Below, one piece after another: positions 32,170-42,990 of a stretch of DNA of 64,000 nt (position 1 is the stretch's first letter; the number at the start of each line of letters is the position of its first letter). Below the pieces are notes generated by a model, which saw only the letters and a list, made by a program, of their open reading frames with translations, was not told the DNA's origin and did no database searches. The position numbers were made by a program, and so were the translations under genes. Source of the DNA: Polyodon spathula (taxonomy: Eukaryota > Chordata > Actinopteri > Acipenseriformes > Polyodontidae); contig NW_024471555.1 in NCBI RefSeq assembly GCF_017654505.1, positions 248,001 through 312,000 of the forward strand, read 5' to 3'.

Positions 32170-32848
32170 GTGAGTACAGCGACAGAGCAGAGCATCCTCA
32201 TCAACAGCTGCTCAGAGCTGCAGTGATGCTAATGAACCTGCTATGCAGTGTGGTCTGTACAGTAAGAACGTGGAGGTGACCATGGTGGTGTGCAGTGAGG
32301 GGGGGGGGGGTGATCTCTGTGAGTACAGCGACAGAGCAGAGCATCCTCATCAACAGCTGCTCAGAGCTGCAGTGATGCTAATGAACCTGCTATGCAGTGT
32401 GGTCTGTACAGTAAGAACGTGGAGGTGACCATGGTGGTGTGCAGTGAGGGGGGGGGGGGTGGTCTCTGTGAGTACAGCGACAGAGCAGAGCATCCTCATC
32501 AACAGCTGCTCAGAGCTGCAGTGATGCTAATGAACCTGCTATGCAGTGTGGTCTGTACAGTAAGAACGTGGAGGTGACCATGGTGGTGTGCAGTGAGGAG
32601 GGGGGGGGTGATCTCTGTGAGTACAGCGACAGAGCAGAGCATCCTCATCAACAGCTGCTCAGAGCTGCAGTGATGCTAATGAACCTGCTATGCAGTGTGG
32701 TCTGTACAGTAAGAACGTGGAGGTGACCATGGTGGTGTGCAGTGAGGAGGGGGGGGGGTGATCTCTGTGAGTACAGCGACAGAGCAGAGCATCCTCATCA
32801 ACAGCTGCTCAGAGCTGCAGTGATGCTAATGAACCTGCTATGCAATGG
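32115..32848 (+). repeat. 149-bp tandem repeat containing exon end and splice donor
   Basis: Five copies start at 32115, 32264, 32413, 32562 and 32711. Each carries AAGAA(C/T)GTGGAGGTGACC, the poly-G run, a CTCTGTGAGTACAG donor and about 100 bases of intron. Copies 2-5 read VCSE where copy 1 reads VYSE. Copies 4 and 5 have an A interrupting the G run, and copy 5 is one base longer. Confidence 0.97.
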
Positions 32849-32857
32849 GGTTTATTT

Positions 32858-33000
32858 ATTTTATTTTATTTAACCTTTATTTAGCCAGGTAAGTCAATTG
32901 AGAACCAATTCTCATATACAGTGGAGACCTCGCCAAGAGGCAACGTCAATACAGCAAATATAAAACAGTCATAATAAAAACAGCAAAAACAACCAACACA
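32858..33000. repeat. dispersed fish repeat (TTTAACCTTTATTTAGCCAGG)
   Basis: The sequence around ACCTTTATTTAGCCAGGTAA and TCAATTGAGAACCAATTCTC matches a motif I know as widespread in fish genomes. No boundaries can be fixed. Confidence 0.5.
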
Positions 33001-34909
33001 AAAACATGTCAGCAAGCACAGATATCAGTGAACACGCTTTCACTCTGCGCTTAAACACATGAACTGAAATAAAACTGTCTAGCTTCAGTCTTCATTGTAA
33101 CTCGTTTCAGTCATTAGCTGCTGAAAACTGGAACGAGTTACGACCAAAGTACAGGTCTGTACAGTAAGTCAGGCATCATGAGTAATATCTTAGATAATGT
33201 CAAGCAGGATGTGTTCTGTAAAATCGGGCAGCTGCACACCATTTATCATGTGCACCACTTTTCAAAATAATCTCAATTTATTCTTGTTTGCTTAAAGAAA
33301 TTGCACACGTGAAAGAATTCTTCTATCCAGCTCTCCGGGTGAGGCTGAATTGTCGAATCTATAATTAAAAACCAAACGCAGGCTGTGGCCGGTTGTTGAC
33401 AGAGCCGCTTCAGCAAAGCGAGAGGTGATTTTCCGGCAGGTTGTCTGGCATAAATGTTTCAGCTGATAAATAAATAAACACTGTAGGGTACTGTTAAAGC
33501 ACAAGAAGGCTTCATGTTTTCAATCCCACCTCCTTGGTCCTTTGCATTATGATACATCCCTGCTGTTTATGGTCAATGGAAGGAATTCAATTACTCTTGT
33601 GTGTCGGTGGCTTCCCTCATTATTCATGGGACAGGAGTAAGGGCTGCGTTGAGGAAGAACCTCGGGATTGATAGTATAGGAATTCCCCTTGGCTCGCGGA
33701 GAGCTGCCCTCGCAAAGGTGAGACCGAACCGATACCAAGGGGAACCTAGAGGTGTGAAAATGGGAAAACGCAAAAGAGTTACATAGATTTGTCCGGGGTC
33801 CCCTTTGTCTCACAGAGGACAAAACCAGCTTTGCTGGGCTTCTCCGGCTAGGAAGTGAACTTCACTTACCCCCAGAAGAGGACTCCCGGCTCTATTTGAA
33901 AAACCAGAGGTTAATAATTGAATATATATAACCTCTGGTGGTCCTTTCAGAGAGATGGCCCCCACTCATGGGCATACTAGCGATACTCTGTTGGGCAAAG
34001 ATATATCATAGAGAAGAGCGAACACAAGAGTCCACTGCATTGGAAGACCTGCTGACTTGTCTGCTGTATCTATACCTATTTAAATAGGTATTTTAGACTG
34101 TGAATGCTAGATCTTTTCACCTCAACGATGTCTTCAGGATCAAAGGCTGTTGCTGTTCTGAAGCAGGTCAGGTATTGAAGGAAGCAGCTAGCTGGTAACA
34201 GTGACAAGAAAGACTGCACTGAAGGGGTGCCTGCAGTTGCACTCTAACTGAAAGCAAGGATGCAAACAGATTGCTGGGACCTAGCACAGTACCAGATGTT
34301 GTGTTCTTTTAAATGAAAATAAAATGTTTGCTCTAACTTGTGCAAAACTGCCCGTTTCTGTCCTGTATTTGGAATGGGAGTGTACGACAGGGAAGAGTAT
34401 GGAATTCTTTTGTCTTTAAAACATGTCCTTTATGCTCCAGAGTGGAGAGTTTTAGTTCTCATTATTGAGGTGCTGGGTGACAGTGCTCTCTACATATATG
34501 ATTAAGGAATCTGTTACAGATTGTAATCCAGCTTTGAGCTGCCCTTGTCGAATAAATAGCCAGTGATTTACAGCAGTTCTGAAGCCCCTCTGTCACTCAC
34601 AGTGAAGGCTCTCCGTGCTCAAGTGGAGCTGACATTATCTCACGCACCACTGTCATACTAATTAACACCACAGACTCACGGAGCCCAGCGGTAATCACCG
34701 GAGCCAGCCCTGGACGAGGAGATCAGTCACTGTCTCCTCCACAGACCTGTAATGGTGAGCATCACCAAAACAAGCAGTCCTCATACTGCCCTGCGAGAGA
34801 TTATTCATCAGGAGCCCGTAGAACTGAAACAACAGCAATAATAACAATAACAACAACAACAATAATAATAACAATAATAATAATAATCCTGTTTTTTTGA
34901 TGCCCTCAG
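33001..34909. other. intron; hairpin at 33904-33940, (AAC/AAT)n near 34828-34888
   Basis: ACCAGAGGTTA at about 33904 is perfectly inverted as TAACCTCTGGT ending at about 33940, a short stem with a loop of about 15 bases. The simple repeat precedes the DOCK acceptor at 34910. I tested 33680-34040 mentally against the spliceosomal snRNAs and saw no match. Confidence 0.55.
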
Positions 34910-35008
34910 GATGCTATCTCGCTGGGTACAGGAGACAGGAATGTGAGCGAGTTCCAGTCTACGGTCTATTACCAGTTGAAGCACCAGCACTGGATGGAGA
35001 CAGTCAAG
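34910..35008 (+). CDS. dock1/dock5: DOCK1/5-type exon, DHR-1 (VSEFQSTVYYQLKH)
   Basis: Exactly 33 codons, phase 0 to 0, between GATGCCCTCAG and AAG|GTGCCA. It reads DAISLGTGDRNVSEFQSTVY then YQLKHQHWMETVK. The family has HVIFPGAGxExxSEYKSVxYYQVKQPxWxETVK, a conserved part of DHR-1. The next exon follows in phase with VTIPIED. This exon shows no damage. Confidence 0.9.
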
Positions 35009-35318
35009 GTGCCACAGTTATCACAGTTATGCAATAAGAGACACAGAACTAAGTGCTGTACTTATTCTTTACAGCAAGTCAAGGGACAGCATGCAGGTAT
35101 TCCTTGCAACTTAACACACTGCAGTTTTGCATGAGGCTGCTAATAATATAGAGAGACTTTATCTGCAGCCCATTTATTAATTAATTAAAAGATGACACTG
35201 TTTTGACCCACCTGCGAGACGAGACATGATAACCAGATCCTTGCAGCCAACCACAGCACTGAAGGAAAGGTGTAACTCTGGAAAGAAACAGTTTTCACTA
35301 GGCTTTCCTTTTCTACAG

Positions 35319-35391
35319 GTAACCATCCCTATTGAAGATTTTCAAAAGACTCACCTGAGATTCACCTTCAAGCACCGGCCCTCAAGTGACT
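35319..35391 (+). CDS. dock1/dock5: DOCK1/5-type exon, DHR-1 (VTIPIED...FTFKHRPSSD)
   Basis: The 73-base exon lies between TTTCCTTTTCTACAG and GACT|GTAAGT and reads VTIPIEDFQKTHLRFTFKHR then PSSD. It matches (V/A)xIPIEDVxRSHxRFTFRHRSSQD of the family. It ends in phase 1. The next intact exon found (46549) starts in phase 0, so one exon of phase 1 to 0 must lie between. Only a damaged remnant of it is seen near 36000-36135. Confidence 0.9.
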
Positions 35392-36007
35392 GTAAGTGAG
35401 ATTGATGTGCAGTCTGTCTTCTAATAGAGCAGTAACACTGACGGCAAGGTTTTTAAACTGAGGCTTGAAATGGCCTCTCTGTATTGCTTTAATTCACCCG
35501 GTTGATGAATGTAAAGCTATGAAAACATTCAGGCAGGAAACTCTAAGTTCATCTGCAAAATAAGATGAGAATTTCACTGACAAAAAAATCTTTGCAACCA
35601 TCACCAAAAGTCAAGCAGTTGGACTCAGTGAAGCTTTATCCAGTGCCAGCTACCAATAGCCAAGTACATTTAGCCCTTTCTTTTCAGTCCGTGCATGTAT
35701 TGAGTTGGCCTCCTCCTCCACAGCTAAAAACCAACATTTTATCCTTACCAGCAGGGCTGACATTCGAACTGACTGTCTTTTAACTCCAGCTGATAGATGT
35801 GAATTCAAATTTCAAGGAAGCCCAGTATGCCCAGAATTGAAGGGTGAGACCAAACCATCAAGTCAAAATGCTGTGATACAACTGTTTCTATACAATAGAG
35901 ATGTGATTTTAAATTGCCAGATCCCAAGAGAGACTCGGCCCTGGTCAGTGAGTGGATGGATGGGAGATCTCCAGTGAATAACAGGGGATGAACTGCATGA
36001 AGAGTGT

Positions 36008-36135
36008 TTGGTGGCTCAGTAGGGAGCTCTTCACAAACACCCAGTACAGTGAAGGAACCTTACAAGGTAAGAGAAGAGCAGGAGAGACCTTGCTCTCTGT
36101 TAGGATCACAGTGACATGACCTGATTCTCTACAAG
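36008..36135 (+). pseudogene. dock1/dock5: remnant of the DOCK exon ending HDLI(V)YK
   Basis: Just before a GTAAGA donor at 36136 the frame reads HDLILYK, against HD(L)(I/V)VYK in DOCK1/5. It ends in phase 0 as needed for the exon at 46549. Upstream in the same frame, later repeat copies read LRSQ, a TGA, then HDLILYK, where the family has LRDGEHDLIVYK, so a stop replaces the Glu. Part of the 5' half may survive at about 36008-36066 (GTTTGGTGGCTC..., with GTLQ in another frame). The identification rests on short stretches. Confidence 0.5.
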
Positions 36136-36400
36136 GTAAGAGGAGAGCTGGAGAGACCTTGCTCTCTGTTACGATCACAGTGACACGACCTGATTCTCTA
36201 CAAGGTAAGAGGAGAGCGGGAGAGACCTTGCTCTCTGTTACGATCACAGTGACACGACCTGATTCTCTACAAGGTAAGAGGAGAGCGGGAGAGACCTTGC
36301 TCTCTGTTACGATCACAGTGACACGACCTGATTCTCTACAAGGTAAGAGGAGAGCGGGAGAGACCTTGCTCTCTGTTAGGATCACAGTGGGTATTAACAC
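36067..36400 (+). repeat. 69-bp tandem repeat carrying exon end and splice donor
   Basis: Units of 69 bases run from one TACAAG|GTAAGAG junction to the next, with donor-like GT at 36067, 36136, 36205, 36274 and 36343. The unit contains GGGAGAGACCTTGCTCTCTG, TTACGATCACAGTGACACGA, CCTGATTCTCTACAAG. The first copy differs slightly from the rest. Confidence 0.93.
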
Positions 36401-36419
36401 CATGCTTTTACCTGGCAGC

Positions 36420-37380
36420 GAAGGCAAGAGCAGCACATAGTCTCCTTCCATCACTGGGAACTGATGTGGCTCTACCTCGGTCGCGGGGGACTGGTGCAGC
36501 TCTCGTTCGCTCATGGAGGACTGGTGTAGCTCTCTGTCGGTTGCTGGGGTAGGCATGGCTCCTCACTCTCGTTATGGAGACAGCGGGGCTCCTCACTCTC
36601 GTTCTGGAGAGAGCAGCGGGGCTTCTCCCTCTCGCTCTCGAGACGGCAGCGGGACTCCTCCCTCTCACTCTGGAGATGGCAGCGGGGCTCCTCCCTCTCA
36701 CTCTGGAGACGGCAGCGGGGCTCCTCACTCTCGCTCTGGAGACAGCAGGGCTCCTTCCCCTCGCTCTGGAGATGGCAGCGGAGCTCCTCACTCTCGCTCT
36801 GGAGACGGCAGCGGGGCTCCTCACTCTCGCTCTGGAGACGGCAGCGGGGCTCCTCACTCTCGCTCTGGAGACGGCAGCGGGGCTCCTCCCTCTCTCTCTG
36901 GAGACAGCAGCGGGGCTTATTCTGCGAACTGGAGCTCCTCCTTCTCCTCCTCTTCCTGGAGGATGGGGCAGTTGACCACAAAGTTGCCCCGCTTCCCACA
37001 GGCAGTGCACCAGTTCAAGGCCTCGAGGGCGCTGAGGTGGGCTGCTCAGCTGCCCTTCGGTCGTCTCTCCTCCTTCTCTCTGAGGCGGGGGCAGTTGGTG
37101 ATGGAGTGGCTCCCCTCCCCGCAGGAAGGGCACCAACTTGAGGCCTCGACCAGGCAAAACTAGCCATCCCAGTGACCTCTCTTAGGCTTCCCTTTCTTGG
37201 GCTCTGGAGCTGGCACCTGCTTCTTCGCCTTCTTCCTGGCACTGCCACTCCTTCAGCACCGGCAGTTCCACCTCCTGCCATGGAGGGGGTTGGTCGGGTG
37301 CTATGGGCCCGACCTCGCCAATGGCACAGCACCGCTTTTCCCCGACCTTGCAGGTGAAACAGGTATCCTGGTCCTCCATA
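36420..37380 (-). pseudogene. zinc-knuckle, Gag-like relic with Arg-rich tandem repeat
   Basis: On the minus strand, about 37140-36970 encodes two CCHC-type knuckles: CPSCGEGSHSITNC, and CTACGKRGNFVVNC in which the His is replaced by Asn. A TGA separates them. Upstream (37379-37182) an open frame starts MEDQDTCFTCKVGEKRCC and has four Cys. Downstream, at about 36560-36910, a 33-base tandem repeat gives Ser/Arg-rich text in several frames. Retroelement Gag proteins bind nucleic acid through such knuckles. No protease or polymerase follows, so this is a decayed or non-autonomous retroelement piece. Confidence 0.55.
36560..36910. repeat. 33-bp minisatellite
   Basis: About ten units of 30-33 bases run GGCTCCTCACTCTCGCTCTG, GAGACGGCAGCGG. 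The unit length is divisible by three, so several frames stay open on both strands. Confidence 0.93.
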
Positions 37381-38086
37381 TACGCATTAATTTATCCATA
37401 CTTCTTTTTTTTTTTTTTTTTTAAAACCCACTCCTCTTGAGAAAAGTAAACTGCACCCGCAGTATCCCTGGTCTGACAGGTGGAGGGGCTGTTATCCCAC
37501 TCTAGAAACCATATGCCATCTGGATGGCTGCAGGGGTGACGTCAGACCAGGGAAATGAAACCAAAACAGGGAATGTTGAGCAAACTGACACTCTGCGGCA
37601 CTCAGCTTTTTAATAAAGAGAAGCAAACAGTTTAAACAAAAACTCAAAAGAAAAGGGCAAACAGACAGACAACAAACAGTAACGAGTTTAATAACCAGCA
37701 CGCTTAGCAATTATTTTCTTCTGCATGATCTTTTATGTCCTGTCTCCACTGTCTCCCTGTGCAGCCAAACTGCAGGTCCTCTCTACTCTGGCCGAGAGGC
37801 TAACTAGCTATTAATGATCTTATTACCCCTGGGCCAGAGCCTGCGCGGGTTTACGAAGAGTGCGTGACTGCCAGCCAGTTAAACAACCAGCAGCTGACGG
37901 TCACGCATTCTCACAGGTAATTAAAATAATACAAAACAGTAATGAAGGCAGCATCCCACTCATCGGGCTAAACAACAATAAAATACAAAACACGGCTTTT
38001 CACCGAAATCATAATACAAATACAAAGCAATACAATCGATCATAATAATGGCACAATATATACATGGGGCGGGGCTCCCCGTCACA
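37381..38086 (-). mobile_element. LTR-like flank of the zinc-knuckle relic
   Basis: Read on the minus strand, the segment starts TGTGACGGGGAGCCCCGCCC at 38086 and contains a TATATA-like ATGTATATATTG just after. It extends towards the zinc-knuckle relic. The orientation fits an upstream LTR of that relic. No second LTR or primer-binding site was found. Confidence 0.4.
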
Positions 38087-39317
38087 CCCCCAAAGGCAGC
38101 TCCAGGTGTGGGGACAGGAGTTTCTCTGCTTGTCCCTTGAAACATGCTCACCACTCTGATTATATGAACAGGCTAGTGGTTATGTATGTAAATGTGGTAA
38201 CTGTGAGCTGCAGGGTTTCTAATCTCCATCTCTTTAGGTGATACAGAAGTCTGAGACAGGCTCAGTGGGGTGCTAGAGGACAGAGCTGGTGGAAACCAGT
38301 TTAATTTAGCAACATTGCTCATGGGTTTAGGCGACTACAACACAAGTCCTGATTGCTGTGATCATGTTTGTTTTTTTCATTTTCACGCTGACGTTGCTGA
38401 GCTCCATTTGCCTGTGAAAGGACTTTACTCACCAAACAGCACACCTACCACCCCGCTGCGGATAGGACCTGACTACAGCTTTCTGAAGCTCCACACCGAA
38501 AGGGAGGTCAAGCTGCATGTTGCAGAGAGCTCCCGGTCACAGGAGATCCTCTTACTCTGACTGTTTAAGAAGCCAAGGTTAGGGTTCCTGGGCAATAGCT
38601 GAAGATATTCACCACTGCTGTCACGGAAATGAAGCCGGTGAAGCTTTTGGTGGCTGGGGTTTTCTCATGTACTTTTCATCTCACGATCTTCCAATCAATT
38701 CAAGGAAAATAATGTACGAGCTTTGAAATACCCACGCTCTTAGGAGAGAGATAGCTTACTGTTATGCAAGGTTATCGTTGTTTTTTTTTTTTGGTTTTGT
38801 TATTGCTTGTTTTGTTATTGCTTGTTCATACTCTTAGAACAAACACATTTTAAAGACATTTAAGTGAGTGTTTTGGTGCTAAGCAGTAAATTAAATTACC
38901 AAAATACATTTTTTGACAAGCTGTTTATATTCCCCATGATCGTGGTTTGATATTCTCAGCCTAGCCCCCTAGACCTCAAACACAGCACACAGATGGTCAA
39001 TTAACACAAATCCTTTTCATATCTATGAAGATTTTCAAATGTCATGTGTCCTGCAAGAAGGGAATGTTGTTGTACAAGAGGTCATTGTCACTCGCTGAAC
39101 CGAAGTAACAATTGTTGCCATCCAACTATTCTCGACCAGACCTTTGAACCGTGAGACGTCTCTGAAACCCGCGAGGAGCACAAAGGCTAATCCAACACTC
39201 TCTGTGGGGATTCTAGTACGGCAGGCAGTGTGTATGAGGGACTATTGGAGCGAGCAGAAGTGAACAGCTTGTTTAGGTACTATGAGTGTCCTCCTAACCC
39301 ACACACAGACTCAGTCC
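38087..39317. other. intron; no gene recognised
   Basis: Unique-looking sequence with a T run near 38780. Open frame 38270-38560 has no known domain and no splice context fitting the DOCK phases. Confidence 0.55.
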
Positions 39318-39369
<52 letters not shown>

Positions 39370-39565
39370 TGTTTATTTAGCAGACACCTTTATCCAAGGC
39401 GACTTAAAGACTAGAGTGTGTGAACTATGCACCCGCTTCTGTCACTTACAACTGTGTCTCACCCGAAAGACACAGCACAAGGAGTTTAAGTGACTTGCTC
39501 AAGTTCACACAACGAGTCAGTGAGGGAGCCGGGATTTGAACCGGACTACACAGCCTCCTATAACT
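39318..39565 (-). mobile_element. tRNA-derived SINE fragment preceded by (ATT)n
   Basis: After an (ATT)n run (39318-39370) comes TTTATTTAGCAGACACCTTT and ATCCAAGGCGACTTAAAG, a core shared by many fish SINEs. At about 39533 comes GGGATTTGAACCGG, whose complement CCGGTTCAAATCCC fits a tRNA B box. The element therefore lies on the minus strand with its tRNA-like head on the right. Confidence 0.75.
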
Positions 39566-39613
39566 CTGTTATGTCCTGTTTTATTGTTAATACACAAGTA
39601 ATTAAATACAACT

Positions 39614-40702
39614 GTAGCCCCTTTCACACTGGCATGCTCTACCTGGGTGGGAACCTACCCAGGTCAGGACCCGGTGTCATGCAGGTGGGCTGTGTGATTT
39701 CACACTGCTTTTGATTGACCTGGGGGACAGGCGCAAGTACAGAAAGTGCGCATCAACGCCCCCAAAGCAGCTTGTTACGGACCCTTCCTTCCAAGCTCTG
39801 CATTGAACTGTCGCCCCAAACGTTGGTGTCGCGGCGCTGAGCGGCGTTGTCCTGCAGACTATTACAAAACTTAGAGAATCAGGCTTCAGTTACTTGTGTA
39901 CAGAGCAGTCGTAATTCAGCAGCCCACAGACAACAAGGCTTTTTAAAAACAGTTCATACCTCCAGATATTCAAGTGCAATGATACTGTAAACAAATCCAA
40001 AAATAAAGTGCGTAGTGCAGTATCCAAAAACAGACAGTGTGCAAGCGTGCTAAGCAATGAACACAGTTCGAGGTAATAACTGATTGTAGTATTTAAAAAC
40101 AACAAAAGCGCAAAAGTGCTACAGCTTCTACATATGGACTCAAGGTCCACACACACCTCTACACTCAACAGCCATCTTCCTTTTATTTACCCACTTGACC
40201 TCTGACCTCTTCCCCAAGTGAATAAACATTTACGAAACCTTTAATAATATATTTACCCATCAGTATTTAATACATTTTAAAAATACACATTAAAAAGCAA
40301 AACAGGCAATTAAATAAATGGCCGTGTTCACTGTCTCCAGACGGCTAAACCATCACAGTTGGGTAGAGCAAATGTTTCTTCATCCCTGCTGCAATCTGGC
40401 TCATGCTGGTGTCTCAAGCAACAAAAAATCCAGCTAAACAGAATAAACAGAAATCTTCCTTGTGGAAGTGAAACCTTCATACAGACGTGGCTGTTTGTTA
40501 TTGCGTCGGCTTATTCTTGCATTTTGTCTCACTCAACCCGGGTCATAGCGTGTTGACCCACATGCTGAGGTGGGTCGCTGGGACCCGGGTCAACCCGGGT
40601 ACAACCCAGGTACGTGGTTTCACACTAGGCGCGATTATGACCCGGGTAGCCAGAACCTGGGTTGGAATCCAAGCTGGAGCGCCAGTGAGAAAGGGGCTTA
40701 TA
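39614..40702. mobile_element. DNA-transposon-like element with inverted ends
   Basis: The left end AGCCCCTTTCACACTGGC (about 39615-39632) and the complement of the right end, AGCCCCTTTCTCACTGGC (about 40682-40699), match at 17 of 18 bases. Inside both ends are several ACCCGGGT/ACCTGGGT motifs, arranged as subterminal repeats. The 1.1-kb interior has no transposase. It is probably a non-autonomous element. Confidence 0.75.
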
Positions 40703-42059
40703 TTTGTTTCTGTTCATGAGCAACCTTTTTTTTAACTCAATTGTCCTTTTCATTGAAAAGAAGGAACGTGTTGAAGAAAATACCATTAAGGGGTTGATAG
40801 GTGTCTGATTGTGATGTCACTGTTTGGAATTGACTTTGAACTTGAAATGAGTTTAAAGGGGGCCTCGGTTTTGATTTTTTTTATAGCAGGCAACATCAAC
40901 CGTACTGATATTGAGAATATAGGCTGATGTCATAAATGGGGTTTCTTGGAAAATAGCAATTGAAACATGCACTCTGATTGGCTGAACGATCCTGACCCAT
41001 CCTATAATTTTCATGAATATTCTTAAACATTAACTAAGAAATTTAAATACATGCTGGTGCACCTAATTACATACAGGCTTTCGTCTACATTATGTATAAT
41101 ATTTCATTACTCAAGTTTGTTTAATTAAATAAAAATAAATGTAATTAAACCCATTAGTAAACATATTTATTGTTTCAAATAATTGCTGTCTCGTGGCTCT
41201 AATTCACAGACGGAAGACCACTGCACAAAGTCCAAACAGAACAAAGAATAATCGCAGAGAGAGAGAGCACAGGTACACATCTGTGTTGTGAGGGCAAGTT
41301 AATTATTTTTGCTAGGGATTAAACGGCTCAGCTTGTGGTTTGATGTTTATATTTGCTCTCGGATCATTTATCACCTCCTTCGCCTTCAATTTAAACTAAA
41401 TTACCACTTAATTGACTTGTAAAGTGGTGTTTGCTTGCGTTTCAAGGCCCTTTACAAGGTTAGAGGTAATTCATCAAATAATTAGGATCAATGTCTAAAC
41501 CAGGAATCCATTTAAAGCAATGTACATTGTAATTAGAGCTTCAAGGAACAATGAATATATGAAGTGAAACTCCTGCTCTCTCTAATCATCAGACGATCAA
41601 CGAGCATGTTTCTCACTGCCTTTCAGTCGAATGGCCTGTGAACACACACAGAGAAGGAGGAGGATAACCTTTATTATCTGAACATATTGAAATTCTGGAC
41701 GCGATTACTGGCTGTTTCTGAAATATAACTGCGGGAGGGTGCTGGGTTTCACTGAACACACAGGAGACAAAGTTTCTTTGAGGCCAGTTTGTATTTAATA
41801 CACAAGGGGGCAGCATTGTACCGTGGAGGAACAATACCAGCAATGGTAAGATTCTGTCCACGGCAGCTTGCTGCAAAATCCTCACAATGGTGAGCTTCTC
41901 CTGTCTGGCAGTTTATCGTGCAGACACAGATGCTGAAAAGAGTATTCAAAGCGGAAGGTGAAAGAAAATAAAACACAGTAACAAAACTACAAACAAAAGG
42001 TGCTGCTTCTTGCAGTGTCCCGCAGCCTCCACTGTCCGGTGCAGCTTGGGTTGCAGTTA
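40703..42059. other. intron; no gene recognised
   Basis: A/T-rich sequence. A minus-strand open frame near 41613-41976 has no recognised domain. Confidence 0.55.
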
Positions 42060-42657
42060 TGCTTTACTAACACTCACAGCGTTACTAACACTCCCTTACT
42101 AACACTCACAGGGTTACCAACACTCCCTTACTAACACTCACAGGGTTACCAACACTCCCTTACTAACACTCACGGGGTTACTAACACTCCCTTACTAACA
42201 CTCACGGGGTTACTAACACTCCCTTGCTAACACTCACAGGGTTACTAACACTCCCTTACTAACACTCACGGGGTTACTAACACTCCCTTACTAACACTCA
42301 CGGGGTTACTAACACTCCCTTACTAACACTCACGGGGTTACTAACACTCCCTTACTAACACTCACGGGGTTACTAACACTCCCTTACTAACACTCACAGG
42401 GTTACTAACACTCCCTTACTAACACTCACGGGGTTACTAACACTCCCTTACTAACACTCACGGGGTTACTAACACTCCCTTACTAACACTCACGGGGTTA
42501 CTAACACTCCCTTACTAACACTCACAGGGTTACTAACACTCCCTTACTAACACTCACGGGGTTACTAACACTCCCTTACTAATACTCTCGGGGTTACTAA
42601 CACTCCCTTACTAACACTCAAGGGGTTACTAACACTCCCTTACTAATACTCTCGGGG
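42060..42657. repeat. 32-bp minisatellite (two 16-bp halves)
   Basis: About 18 units run GGGTTACTAACACTCCCTTA, CTAACACTCACG. Each unit is itself two variant copies of TTACTAACACTC, so an older shorter repeat was amplified as a dimer. Confidence 0.95.
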
Positions 42658-42724
42658 TTGCCCAGACTTTCCTCAGCTAAACTGCCAACATCCCACTCGG
42701 GTACAAAATTGATTCTTTACTGTG

Positions 42725-42990
42725 GCGGCCTTCCTCCGTCAGGCTTGCTCTGTTCTTTTCCTTCTTCCATCAGGCTTGCTCTGCTCTTTTCCTTCCTCTG
42801 TCAGGCTTGCTCTGCTCTTTTCCTTCCTCTGTCAGGCTTGCTCTGCTCTTTTCCTTCCTCTGTCAGGCTTGCTCTGCTCTTTTCCTTCCTCTGTCAGGCT
42901 TGCTCTGTTCTTTTCCTTCCTCAGTCAGGCTTGCTCCACTCTCTTTTCCTTCCTCTGTCATGCTTCCTCGGCTCTTTCCTCGTCCCAGAC
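42725..42990. repeat. 31-bp minisatellite
   Basis: About eight units run GTCAGGCTTGCTCTGCTCTT, TTCCTTCCTCT. Confidence 0.95.

Noticed and set aside
33680..34040. Possible spliceosomal or 7SK RNA
   Set aside because: No match to U1, U2, U4, U5 or U6 landmarks as I know them; only a short hairpin is present.
36159..36440. 93-codon plus-strand frame (LSVTITVTRPDSLQGKRRAGET repeats)
   Set aside because: It is a frame of the 69-base repeat; the biologically relevant frame is the one ending HDLILYK at the donor.
38270..38560. Candidate for the missing DOCK exon
   Set aside because: Its peptide (SFLKLHTEREVKLHV etc.) has no family motif, and no acceptor and donor fit the required phases.
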